Shown here one piece after another: positions 25,494 to 33,885 of a DNA stretch of 64,000 nt. The notes under the pieces were generated by a model, which had not been told where the DNA came from, searched no databases, and saw only the letters and a list, made by a program, of their open reading frames with translations. Position numbers and translations under genes: made by a program. The stretch's first letter is position 1; the number at the start of each line of letters is the position of its first letter. Origin of the DNA: Scandinavium sp036409475 (GTDB lineage: Bacteria > Pseudomonadota > Gammaproteobacteria > Enterobacterales > Enterobacteriaceae); contig NZ_JAYRCK010000030.1 of assembly GCF_036409475.1 (NCBI RefSeq), positions 1 through 64,000 of the forward strand. Reading direction: 5' to 3'.

Positions 25494-27632
25494 TTAACCG
25501 ATCTGCCCATTCCCCAAATGCTTCACGCGACGTTTCACTTCTTCCTGCTTACCGGCGTTGAACGGACGCGCATCGGGGCTGCCTAAATAGCCACACACTC
25601 GGCGGGTGACAGACACTCGTGCCGCGTCGTGATTACCGCATTTCGGGCAGGTGAAGCCTTTGCTGGTGCACTCGAACTCACCGGTGAAACCGCACTCGTA
25701 GCACTCATCAATCGGCGTGTTGGTGCCGTAATACGGCACGTGCTGATAGCTGTAATCCCACACGTCTTCCAGCGCTTTCAGGTTGTGCTGAATGTTCGGG
25801 TACTCGCCGTAACAGATGAAGCCACCGTTAGCGATCGGCGGGTAGCCCGCTTCGAAATCAATCTTGTCGTACGGGTTCACCTTCTTCTCCACGTCGAGGT
25901 GGAAGCTGTTGGTGTAGTAGCCTTTGTCCGTCACGCCGTCGACCAGGCCAAACTGCGCGGTATCAAGGCGGCAGAAGCGGTCGCACAGGTTTTCACTTGG
26001 GGTGCTGTACAGGCTGAAGCCGTAGCCGGTTTCTTCTTTCCACAAATCGACCGCATCACGCAGACGCTGCACAATCGCGATGCCTTTTTCACGCAAGGCT
26101 TCGCTGTCGTACATATGCTGATTGCCGAACAGCGCGTTGATGGTTTCGTGAATGCCGATGTAACCCAGTGAAATGGAGGCGCGGCCGTTTTTGAAGATCT
26201 CCGCCACATCATCGTCTGCTTTCAGACGTACGCCGCAAGCGCCTTCCATATAGAGGATTGGGGCCACACGGGCTTTCACGCCTTCCAGACGGGCAATACG
26301 GGTCATCAGCGCTTTACGCGCCAGCTGCAAGCGTTCGTCCAGCAGTTTCCAGAATGCGGCTTCGTCACCTTTGGCTTCCAGCGCAATACGCGGCAGGTTA
26401 AGGCTGATAACGCCGATGTTGTTACGGCCATCATGCACTTCTTCGCCGTTCTCGTTTTCCCACACGCCGAGGAAGCTGCGGCAGCCCATTGGCGTTTTGA
26501 ACGAGCCCGTCACTTTCACGACCTGGTCGTAGTTGAGAATATCCGGATACATGCGCTTGCTCGCGCACTCCAGCGCCAGCTGTTTGATGTCGTAGTTGGC
26601 ATCGCCGACTTTGTGGTTCAGGCCGTCGCGGATAGCGAACACCAGTTTCGGGAACACCGCGGTTTTGCGGTTTTTGCCCAGACCCGCAATGCGGTTGCGC
26701 AGGATCGACTGCTGGATCATGCGAGATTCCCAGCGGGTGCCGAGGCCAAAACCGAAGGTCACGAACGGCGTCTGACCGTTGGCGGTGTGCAGGGTGTTGA
26801 CTTCATATTCCAGCGACTGGAACGCGTCATAGCACTCTTTTTCGGTGCGGGAATGGGCATACCCTTCCGCATCCGGAATTTGCCACTCTTCTGCGGTTTT
26901 ACGGTGCTTCTCGTAGCTCAGGGTGACGAACGGCGCCAGCACTTCATCAATGCGGTTGATGGTGGTGCCGCCGTAAATGTGGCTGGCGACCTGAGCGATA
27001 ATCTGCGCGGTGACCGCCGTGGCGGTTGAGATGGATTTCGGCGGCGCAATTTCCGCGTTGCCCATCTTAAAGCCCTGCGTCAGCATGCCTTTCAGGTCGA
27101 TCAACATGCAGTTGAACATCGGGAAGAACGGCGAATAGTCGAGATCGTGGTAGTGAATTTCCCCACGCTCGTGCGCCTGCACCACGTCGTACGGCAGCAG
27201 GTGCTGGCGCGCGTAGTGTTTCGCCACGATGCCCGCCAGCAGGTCGCGCTGGGTCGGGATCACTTTACTGTCTTTGTTGGCGTTCTCGTTGAGCAGCGAG
27301 GAGTTGGTTTGCTCAACCAGACCGCGAATTTCCTGGTTCAGGCGGCCGCGCTTTTCACGCTGTACGTCACGGTCGTGACGGTACTCGATATAGGCACGAG
27401 CCAGCTGTTTGTACGGCCCAGACATCAGCTGGTTTTCAACCGCGGTCTGGATTTCATTGATATCAACCTGATCGCGCCCCTGCATTTGCAGGCTGACGGT
27501 TTCTGCGACGGTGGCGCAATAGTCTGCGTCATCGACTCCCGCTGCTTTGGCCGCACGCAGGATTGCTTCCTGGATGCGTGCTGAGTTGAAAGGCGCTTTG
27601 CAGCCATCTCGTTTCATCACATGCGGTGTCAT
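25494..27632 (-). CDS. nrdD: Anaerobic ribonucleoside-triphosphate reductase
   Basis: The class III reductase makes dNTPs without oxygen. From the ATG at 27632 (MTPHVMKRDGC, site GGAG) it is 712 aa, as in E. coli; a longer frame upstream lacks support. It has the N-terminal ATP-cone (about 3-95), the catalytic barrel, a C-terminal zinc ribbon (CYECGF and CPKCG) and the glycyl radical residue Gly681 in RVCGYLGSPDA. It requires nrdG downstream. The promoter region carries FNR-like and NrdR-like sites. Confidence 0.97.
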   Translation of the reverse strand: MTPHVMKRDGCKAPFNSARIQEAILRAAKAAGVDDADYCATVAETVSLQMQGRDQVDINEIQTAVENQLMSGPYKQLARAYIEYRHDRDVQREKRGRLNQEIRGLVEQTNSSLLNENANKDSKVIPTQRDLLAGIVAKHYARQHLLPYDVVQAHERGEIHYHDLDYSPFFPMFNCMLIDLKGMLTQGFKMGNAEIAPPKSISTATAVTAQIIAQVASHIYGGTTINRIDEVLAPFVTLSYEKHRKTAEEWQIPDAEGYAHSRTEKECYDAFQSLEYEVNTLHTANGQTPFVTFGFGLGTRWESRMIQQSILRNRIAGLGKNRKTAVFPKLVFAIRDGLNHKVGDANYDIKQLALECASKRMYPDILNYDQVVKVTGSFKTPMGCRSFLGVWENENGEEVHDGRNNIGVISLNLPRIALEAKGDEAAFWKLLDERLQLARKALMTRIARLEGVKARVAPILYMEGACGVRLKADDDVAEIFKNGRASISLGYIGIHETINALFGNQHMYDSEALREKGIAIVQRLRDAVDLWKEETGYGFSLYSTPSENLCDRFCRLDTAQFGLVDGVTDKGYYTNSFHLDVEKKVNPYDKIDFEAGYPPIANGGFICYGEYPNIQHNLKALEDVWDYSYQHVPYYGTNTPIDECYECGFTGEFECTSKGFTCPKCGNHDAARVSVTRRVCGYLGSPDARPFNAGKQEEVKRRVKHLGNGQIG

Positions 27633-27794
27633 GATCACTCCATAATTAAAGAACAGGTTATCCACAGTGGGGGAATGCAAACCTCAGAGAGGATTCGGCT
27701 TGTCAGCCAAACACTTTCTTCAGTACCGGCCCTTTTTATCCACACTTCTCACCGCCAGTCTTTGGCAGTTGTTGATGAGAGAATAGACGATTAA

Positions 27795-27850
27795 TACAAT
27801 ATATAGGGCCGGTGTGCATTCTAATTTCTATATGTAGTGATTTGCATCAA
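27795..27850. promoter_or_regulatory. NrdR-like box pair and FNR-like site upstream of nrdD
   Basis: TACAATATATAGG (27795-27807) and TTTCTATATGTAGTG (27825-27839) resemble NrdR boxes and are about 30 bases apart centre to centre, near the three-turn spacing known for paired boxes. GTGAT-TTGC-ATCAA (27837-27850) matches 9 of 10 bases of the FNR consensus. The rest of the 370-base gap from 27633 to 28004 shows no further gene. Confidence 0.5.
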
Positions 27851-28004
27851 ACATGTTTGCGATTTTTTTGATTCAGAACAAAGTAAAAATGGCACAGCGC
27901 GGCAGACGGGCTGTTTCGCTTAAGGCGAAATTTCTGATACTGAGAGCTGTGCAAAAGAACAACGGAATCAGGTTTTCACAGCGCCAGCAACGCGGTGAAA
28001 ACGA

Positions 28005-28748
28005 TCACGCAATGAGGGCGTCGTTAAGCAAGTCTGTCAGCATCAACAGCGCGTAACGTGCTGCCTGCGGCGACGGGGCGAGCGGCAGGACTTCAGCGGC
28101 CATATTACTGAGCGCATGGCCGTCCGGCGTGAGGGCGAAAATGGTGGCACCCTGCATCCGCGCCTGTAGTGTCGCACTTTGCAGAATGCTGTCGGCGGCG
28201 CCGGTGGCCAGCACCATCAGAACATGATCATCACTGAGCGTGCTGGCAATCATCCGCATCAGGTTGCCGTCCTGACACAAATTGATGACGATGCCTAACG
28301 GCAACAGCTGGTGCTGAAGCAGCGTCGCCAGCGGAATGTCGTGTTCGCCAAGTGCAAAACAGTGAACCGCACGGGCACTCAGCAGCCGGGCCTTCAACTT
28401 TTCTACCGCGCTTTCACTGGTGTGCTGAAGCTGATGCGCCAGCGTGAGGTTGATGACATCGAAACGGTCACGCCAGCTGGAGGGCAGCGCGGCGCTATTT
28501 TCCTGAAGCCAGGTCGAGCGACGCTCACTGGCCTGAGCCAGTTGCTTACGCAGGTCGCGAATATCATCACAGCCCACCGAACGGGCAAAACGGGTGATGG
28601 TCGCCGGGCTGACGCCCGCTTTTGCCGCCAGTTCGTCAATCGAGGCGCTGGCAGTAAAGCCCATATTTTCCAGAATAAACGCTGCCACCCGGGATTCCTG
28701 GGCACTGAAACGTCTCATCCCATCCTGCAGTTGACCCACGATATCCAT
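28005..28748 (-). CDS. MurR/RpiR-family transcriptional regulator
   Basis: A 247-aa sugar-phosphate-responsive regulator from the ATG at 28748 (MDIVGQLQDGMRRF, site AGGAAA); an upstream in-frame start at 28775 is less likely. The HTH_6 domain covers residues 1-80, with IDELAAKAGVSPATITRFARSVG as recognition region. A SIS domain follows at about 115-240 (VHCFALGEHDIPLATLLQHQL). It is divergent from the EIIB-GH4-EIIC genes, with 255 bases between starts, and is expected to control them in response to a phosphorylated beta-glucoside. Confidence 0.88.
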   Translation of the reverse strand: MDIVGQLQDGMRRFSAQESRVAAFILENMGFTASASIDELAAKAGVSPATITRFARSVGCDDIRDLRKQLAQASERRSTWLQENSAALPSSWRDRFDVINLTLAHQLQHTSESAVEKLKARLLSARAVHCFALGEHDIPLATLLQHQLLPLGIVINLCQDGNLMRMIASTLSDDHVLMVLATGAADSILQSATLQARMQGATIFALTPDGHALSNMAAEVLPLAPSPQAARYALLMLTDLLNDALIA

Positions 28749-28778
28749 CGGCTGTTTTCCTTTGCGTGATGTCACGGT

Positions 28779-28795
28779 TTGAAAATATTTTTCAA
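28779..28795. promoter_or_regulatory. Candidate operator for the RpiR-type regulator
   Basis: TTGAAAATATTTTTCAA is a near-perfect palindrome of the TGAAA-ATTTCA kind bound by RpiR-family proteins. It lies 31 bases from the regulator start, in the divergent promoter region. Confidence 0.5.
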
Positions 28796-29003
28796 TTGGC
28801 GATAGTGCTGGTTATACCACTAAATCGTGATGATGCCTACGTTTCGACTTGAATCAGGGATATGTTGCGAACAAATAATACTCGGAAAGTGTACCTGGAT
28901 CACATGCATGAAAATAAATTTCATATAGCCTTCACCATTACATAATCTTAACAATATAGTCGCACTCATCTGATTGGTGATGCGAATAACCCAAGGGGAT
29001 GTT

Positions 29004-29312
29004 ATGCAACGTATCGTCTTATGCTGTGCCGCTGGGATGTCGACCAGCATGCTGGTCAGCAAAATGAAAGCCGAAGCCCAGCAGCGCTCGCTGGATCTGG
29101 ATATTTACGCGGTGCCAGTGGCCGAATTTGAACGCGAGCTGCCCGGTGCGGACGTCGTCCTGCTTGGGCCGCAGGTCAAGTATGAAGCTGCGCGTCTGAC
29201 CGCGATTGCCGCCCCGCAAGGCAAAGCCGTGGCGGTTATCGACATGGCCGATTACGGCCTGATGCGCGGCGCGGCGGTGCTCGACAAAGCGCTGGCACTC
29301 ATCGCTCACTAA
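29004..29312 (+). CDS. PTS EIIB, lactose/cellobiose type
   Basis: A 102-aa phosphotransfer subunit of a Chb/Lac-class sugar permease, from the ATG at 29004 with AAGGGGATGTT upstream. The phosphocysteine is most likely Cys8 in the LCCAAGMSTSMLVSKM loop, as in ChbB. It would pass phosphate to the sugar carried by the EIIC encoded two genes on. No EIIA gene is present in this cluster, so one must come from elsewhere in the genome, for example a chb system. Confidence 0.93.
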   Translation: MQRIVLCCAAGMSTSMLVSKMKAEAQQRSLDLDIYAVPVAEFERELPGADVVLLGPQVKYEAARLTAIAAPQGKAVAVIDMADYGLMRGAAVLDKALALIAH

Positions 29313-29395
29313 CTTTTTCCATCACTCCTGACAGGCACTTCCGCGTGACGCTGGCGTTCACGCGCAGGCTTTCGTGTGCCGAAAATGAGGTCGTC

Positions 29396-30703
29396 ATGCA
29401 ACCATTGAAAATCGCCGTGATCGGCGGAGGCAGTAGCTACACCCCGGAACTGATTGAAGGCATCATCGTGCGCTACGAGCAGCTGCCGGTCACGGAGCTG
29501 GCGCTGGTGGACGTGGAATCCGGGCGTGAAAAGGTCAACATCATCGCGGCGCTGACGGAGCGAATGCTTAAACACAAAGGGCTGGAGCACGTCAAAGTTA
29601 GCGTCCATTTCACCCTCGATGACGCGATTCGTGGGGCGAAGTTTGTGCTGACTCAACTGCGTGTTGGGCAACTCGCGGCGCGCGCTCAGGATGAGCGTTT
29701 GGGCCTGAAATACAATCTGTTGGGTCAGGAGACCACCGGCGTGGGCGGGTTTGCGAAAGCGCTGCGCACGATTCCGGTCATTCTCGAAGTGGCTCGCAAA
29801 GTGGAAGAACTGGCCCCGGACGCTTTTATCCTCAACTTCACCAACCCGGCGGGCATTGTGACTGAGGCCGTCAGCCGCTACAGCAAGGCGAAAATCATCG
29901 GGCTGTGTAATGTGCCGATCAACATGCAGCACATGATTGGCAAAATGCTGAATGCCGATGAAGCCACGCTGAACCTGCGTTTCGCCGGGTTGAATCACAT
30001 GGTCTGGATCCACAAAGTGATGCAGGGCGAGCAGGACGTCACCGCGAAGGTGATTGAGATGCTGTGTGACGGCACTGCGCTTTCGATGAACAACATTAAA
30101 GAGTTGCCGTGGCCCGCCGATTTCCTGCGTGCGCTGAAAGCGATTCCGTGTCCGTATCACCGCTATTTCTGGCTGACGCCTGCGATGCTTGCCGATGAAA
30201 TTGAAGCAGCGATTAGCAAAGGCACCCGCGCGGAGCAGGTGATGAAGGTCGAGCAGGAACTGTTTGAGCTGTATGCCGACCCGAACCTCGACGAAAAACC
30301 GGAACAACTGAGTTTCCGCGGTGGCGCGTATTACTCCGAAGTGGCCGTGGAATTAATCAACGCGATTCACAACAACCTCGGCAAAGAGATGGTGGTCAAC
30401 ACCCGCAACAACGGGGCTATCCATGGCCTGGACGATGACGCGGTGGTGGAGATTAACAGCATTATCGATGCACAGGGTGCGCGTCCATTGGCATTCGGGC
30501 CGTTGCCTCCCGCCATGAACGGCCTGACGCAGCAGGTCAAAGCCTTTGAGCATTTAACGATTGAAGCGGCGGTTCATGGTTGCCGCGAGAGTGCGCTGCT
30601 GGCGCTGGTCACCAACCCGCTGGTGGGCAACGTGACGGATGCGCAGGCGCTGTTGGAAGAAGTGTTAACCCTGAATCGTCAGTGGTTGCCGCAGTTTAAC
30701 TGA
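29396..30703 (+). CDS. 6-phospho-beta-glucosidase, GH4 family
   Basis: A 435-aa NAD- and Mn-dependent glycosidase of family 4. The dinucleotide fold opens IAVIGGGSSYTPELIEG. The metal and substrate residues are seen in FTNPAGIVTEA near 148-158, Cys171 in GLCNVP and His201 in GLNHMVW. The closest named relatives are 6-phospho-beta-glucosidases (CelF/LicH); the family also contains 6-phospho-alpha-glucosidases, so the sugar linkage is inferred. The start at 29396 (MQPLKIAV) has TGAGG upstream; the frame is open before it without support. It lies between EIIB and EIIC in one operon. Confidence 0.92.
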   Translation: MQPLKIAVIGGGSSYTPELIEGIIVRYEQLPVTELALVDVESGREKVNIIAALTERMLKHKGLEHVKVSVHFTLDDAIRGAKFVLTQLRVGQLAARAQDERLGLKYNLLGQETTGVGGFAKALRTIPVILEVARKVEELAPDAFILNFTNPAGIVTEAVSRYSKAKIIGLCNVPINMQHMIGKMLNADEATLNLRFAGLNHMVWIHKVMQGEQDVTAKVIEMLCDGTALSMNNIKELPWPADFLRALKAIPCPYHRYFWLTPAMLADEIEAAISKGTRAEQVMKVEQELFELYADPNLDEKPEQLSFRGGAYYSEVAVELINAIHNNLGKEMVVNTRNNGAIHGLDDDAVVEINSIIDAQGARPLAFGPLPPAMNGLTQQVKAFEHLTIEAAVHGCRESALLALVTNPLVGNVTDAQALLEEVLTLNRQWLPQFN

Positions 30704-30724
30704 TCTTTTAGACGGGATTTCACC

Positions 30725-32077
30725 ATGTCAAAAACGACTTTGATTGAACGCTATGTCATGCCCGTCGCGCTGAAAATCGCCGGGCAAAAACACGTGCTGT
30801 CGGTGCGTGACGGTATCATTCTCAACATGCCGTTTATGCTGATTGGCTCGTTTTTCCTGATTTTCGCCTATCTGCCAGTGCCGGGTTATGCCGAAATGAT
30901 GACGCATCTGTTTGGCGACGTCTGGCGCGATAAGATGCTCTACCCGGTGAAAGCGACCTACGACATCATGGCGCTGATTTCGAGCTTCGGCATTGCTTAC
31001 CGCCTGGCGGAAAAATACCGCACGCTAGACCCGCTCACCGCAGGGGCGATGTCGCTGGTGGCATTCGTGATGACTATTCCGCAGAACACGCTGTTCACGC
31101 CGGTTCACGGTGCGACAGAGGTGGTGAAAGGCGTGATTCCTGTCAATCTGGTGGGCAGCCAGGGGCTGTTTGTGGCGATTGTGATTTCGCTGCTTTCGAC
31201 CGAGATTTACCGCTTCGTCGCCGGTCGTAATCTGGTTATCCGTATGCCAGATGGCGTGCCACCTGCGGTGGCAAAATCGTTCCTTGCGCTGATCCCTGGT
31301 TTTTGCGTGCTTGCCGTTGTGCTGGCGTTGCGTCTGGTGGTAGAAGCCTCACCGTTCGGTGATATTAACAGCATGATCGCCACAATTATCGGCATTCCGA
31401 TGCACCACGTTGGCGGCACGCTGCCGGGGATGATCATCTCGGTTATCCTGATTGGCATTCTGTGGACGCTCGGCCTGCACGGCGACGCCATTGTGCTGGT
31501 GTTCATCCAGCCCGTGTGGCTCTCCAACATGGCGGAAAACTTGACCGCGTTCCAGCAGGGCCTGCCGATCCCACACATCATTACCCAGCAGTTTTACGAT
31601 TTGTGGATTGCGCCGGGCGGCACGGGTGCGCTTTTGGGTCTGGTGATATTTATGCTGTTCAGAAGCCGCAGCGTGCAGTTGAAACAGCTCGGTAAAATCG
31701 CGGCTCCGGGAGCGCTGTTCAACATCAGCGAGCCGATGGTGTTCGGCATCCCGTTGGTGATGAACCCGTACTTCTTCCTGCCGTTTATTCTGACGCCAGT
31801 GATCCTGGTGATTGTGACCTACACCGCGATGGCCACCGGGCTGGTCGCGCCGCCTGCGGGGATAGCACTGCCGTTCACCACGCCGATTTTCATCAGCGGC
31901 TATCTGGCAACGGGTGGGCATGTTTCCGGCACGGTATTGCAGGTGGTGAATCTGGCGATTTCACTGGTGATTTACTATCCGTTCTTCCGGATTTGGGATC
32001 GCCTGAAGGCGAAAGAAGAACACGCTTCTCAGCAGAAGGAGAGTGCTGCGGCGGTGGAAGGGTTGCCGAACGCGTAA
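30725..32077 (+). CDS. PTS EIIC, cellobiose/lactose type
   Basis: A 450-aa inner-membrane permease of the CelB class. It opens LIERYVMPVALKIAGQKHVLSVRDGIILNMPFMLIGSFFLI, has several long hydrophobic helices, and the family motifs TLGLHGDAIVL near 250 and FNISEPMVFGIPLVMNPYFFLPF near 335-355. It should import and, with the EIIB upstream, phosphorylate a beta-glucoside. A REP-type element begins directly after its stop. Confidence 0.93.
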   Translation: MSKTTLIERYVMPVALKIAGQKHVLSVRDGIILNMPFMLIGSFFLIFAYLPVPGYAEMMTHLFGDVWRDKMLYPVKATYDIMALISSFGIAYRLAEKYRTLDPLTAGAMSLVAFVMTIPQNTLFTPVHGATEVVKGVIPVNLVGSQGLFVAIVISLLSTEIYRFVAGRNLVIRMPDGVPPAVAKSFLALIPGFCVLAVVLALRLVVEASPFGDINSMIATIIGIPMHHVGGTLPGMIISVILIGILWTLGLHGDAIVLVFIQPVWLSNMAENLTAFQQGLPIPHIITQQFYDLWIAPGGTGALLGLVIFMLFRSRSVQLKQLGKIAAPGALFNISEPMVFGIPLVMNPYFFLPFILTPVILVIVTYTAMATGLVAPPAGIALPFTTPIFISGYLATGGHVSGTVLQVVNLAISLVIYYPFFRIWDRLKAKEEHASQQKESAAAVEGLPNA

Positions 32078-32079
32078 TG

Positions 32080-32175
32080 GCAATGCCGGATGGCGCTATC
32101 GCTTATCCGGCCTACAAATCCGGCCTACAATGTGTGATTTTGTAGGCCGGGCAAACGGAGTGCCGCCCGGCAATG
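32080..32175. repeat. REP/BIME-type palindromic element
   Basis: GCCGGATGGCGCTATCGCTT and ATCCGGCCTAC, repeated, face TTGTAGGCCGGGCAAACGG and GCCGCCCGGCAATG. It fills the entire gap between the convergent EIIC gene and treC and touches the treC stop codon. Confidence 0.88.
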
Positions 32176-33834
32176 TTACGCTCGCTGCATCCACCAAATG
32201 GCTTCAAACGGGCGCAATGTCATCGCGCCCGGCTTGTTTTGCGGTTGCGGGTAATTGCTCATCGCACTCTCCCATTCACCGTCCATTTCATCAAGCTCAC
32301 AGCGCTGCGTTTCACGGCTGAGGTTAGCCGCGACGATCAGCGTTTGCCCTTGCCATTCGCGGCGATAACACCACAGCGACGGATGCTCCGGCAGCAAGTC
32401 CTGATAGTTGCCCCAGGTCAGCAGCGGCTCGTTTTTACGCAGCTGAATCAGCTGTTGGTAGGCGTAAAATACCGAATCCTTATCGTTGAGCGCGGCCTGG
32501 ACGTTGATCTCCTGCGCGTTGTCGGCCAATGCTATCCACGGCTTTCCTGTGGTGAAACCGCCATGAGCGTCTGCGCTCCACTGCATTGGCGTGCGGCTGT
32601 TATCGCGGGATTTGCCGGCGAGGATCGCCAATAGCTCATCGGCATCGCGGCCCTGCGCGCGCAGTTCAGCGTACATATTGTGGCTTTCTACATCGCGATA
32701 GTCGCCGATCGTCGTGAAGTGCGGATTAGTCATGCCAATCTCTTCACCCTGATAGATATACGGCGTGCCTTGCATACCGTGCAGCACCATCGCCAGCATC
32801 TTCGCCGCCGGAACACGGTATTCACCTTCATCACCAAAGCGCGACACGATGCGCGGCTGGTCGTGGTTACACCAGAACAGCGCGTTCCATGCGACGTTGT
32901 GCATGCCTTGCTGCCAGTGGCTGAACAGGGCTTTCAGGGCGACGTAATCCGGCAAGGCCTGCGTCCACTTTTCCCCGTTCGGATAATCCACTTTCAGGTG
33001 GTGGAAGTTAAAGGTCATCGACAGTTCGCTGCCGTCGAGCGCGGCGTACTGCTGGCAGTTATCCAGGGTGGTGGAAGACATTTCACCGACGGTCATTAAG
33101 TCGCGCGGGGCAAACACATCACGGCTCATTTCCTGAAGGAACTCGTGGACGCGCGGCCCATCGGTATAGAAGCAGCGTCCGTCGCCAACCGGATCGCTCG
33201 GGAAGCTCTGGTCTTTAGAAATCAGGTTCACCACGTCGAGACGTAGACCGTCCACGCCGCGATCGGCCCAGAACTCACAGACTTTTTTCAGCTCGGCGCG
33301 CACTACTGGGTTTTCCCAGTTCAAATCTGCCTGCTCGGTGGCGAACAGGTGCAGATAATATTGTTCGCTTTCGGCGTGCCACTGCCAGGCGTTGCCGCCA
33401 AATTTCGAGCGCCAGTTGTTTGGCAGTTCGCCGGATTTGCCGTCGCGCCAGATATAAAACTGACGGTACGGGCTTTCCGGGTTTAACGAGGCCTGGAACC
33501 ACGCATGCTGCGTGGACGTGTGATTCAGCACCATATCCAGCACGATGCGAATACCGCGAGCTTTGGCTTCGGCGACCAGTTCGTCAAAATCTTCCAGCGT
33601 GCCGTAAGCCGGATCGATGGCAGTGTAGTTTGCCACGTCATAGCCGTTATCCACCTGCGGGGAAACGTAGAACGGTGTCAGCCAGATAGCATCAATGCCG
33701 AGGGTTTTAAGATAATCGAGACGCAGCGTTACGCCGCGTAAATCACCGGTTCCACTGCCGGTGGTGTCCTGAAAACTCTTTGGATAAATCTGGTAGATAA
33801 CGCCGTTTTGCCACCAGTGGGGAAGGTTGTTCAT
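32176..33834 (-). CDS. treC: Trehalose-6-phosphate hydrolase
   Basis: A 552-aa GH13 enzyme that cleaves trehalose 6-phosphate into glucose and glucose 6-phosphate in the cytosol. The ATG at 33834 (MNNLPHWWQNGVIYQIYPKSFQD, site AGGAAAG) matches the E. coli start. The GH13 regions are clear: DMVLNHTS, GLRLDVVNL with the nucleophile Asp, VGEMSS with the acid Glu, and FWCNHDQPR. It follows treB by 51 bases on the same strand. Confidence 0.97.
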   Translation of the reverse strand: MNNLPHWWQNGVIYQIYPKSFQDTTGSGTGDLRGVTLRLDYLKTLGIDAIWLTPFYVSPQVDNGYDVANYTAIDPAYGTLEDFDELVAEAKARGIRIVLDMVLNHTSTQHAWFQASLNPESPYRQFYIWRDGKSGELPNNWRSKFGGNAWQWHAESEQYYLHLFATEQADLNWENPVVRAELKKVCEFWADRGVDGLRLDVVNLISKDQSFPSDPVGDGRCFYTDGPRVHEFLQEMSRDVFAPRDLMTVGEMSSTTLDNCQQYAALDGSELSMTFNFHHLKVDYPNGEKWTQALPDYVALKALFSHWQQGMHNVAWNALFWCNHDQPRIVSRFGDEGEYRVPAAKMLAMVLHGMQGTPYIYQGEEIGMTNPHFTTIGDYRDVESHNMYAELRAQGRDADELLAILAGKSRDNSRTPMQWSADAHGGFTTGKPWIALADNAQEINVQAALNDKDSVFYAYQQLIQLRKNEPLLTWGNYQDLLPEHPSLWCYRREWQGQTLIVAANLSRETQRCELDEMDGEWESAMSNYPQPQNKPGAMTLRPFEAIWWMQRA

Positions 33835-33885
33835 AAGGCTTTCCTGGTCAAAAAGGAAAGGGCGCAAGGGCGCCCCAAAAAAGAG

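Noticed and set aside
28878..28899. CRP-like half site (AAAGTGTACCTGGATCACATGC) before the EIIB gene, given here only as a position
   Set aside because: Only the right half (GATCACAT) matches well; too weak to list as a feature.
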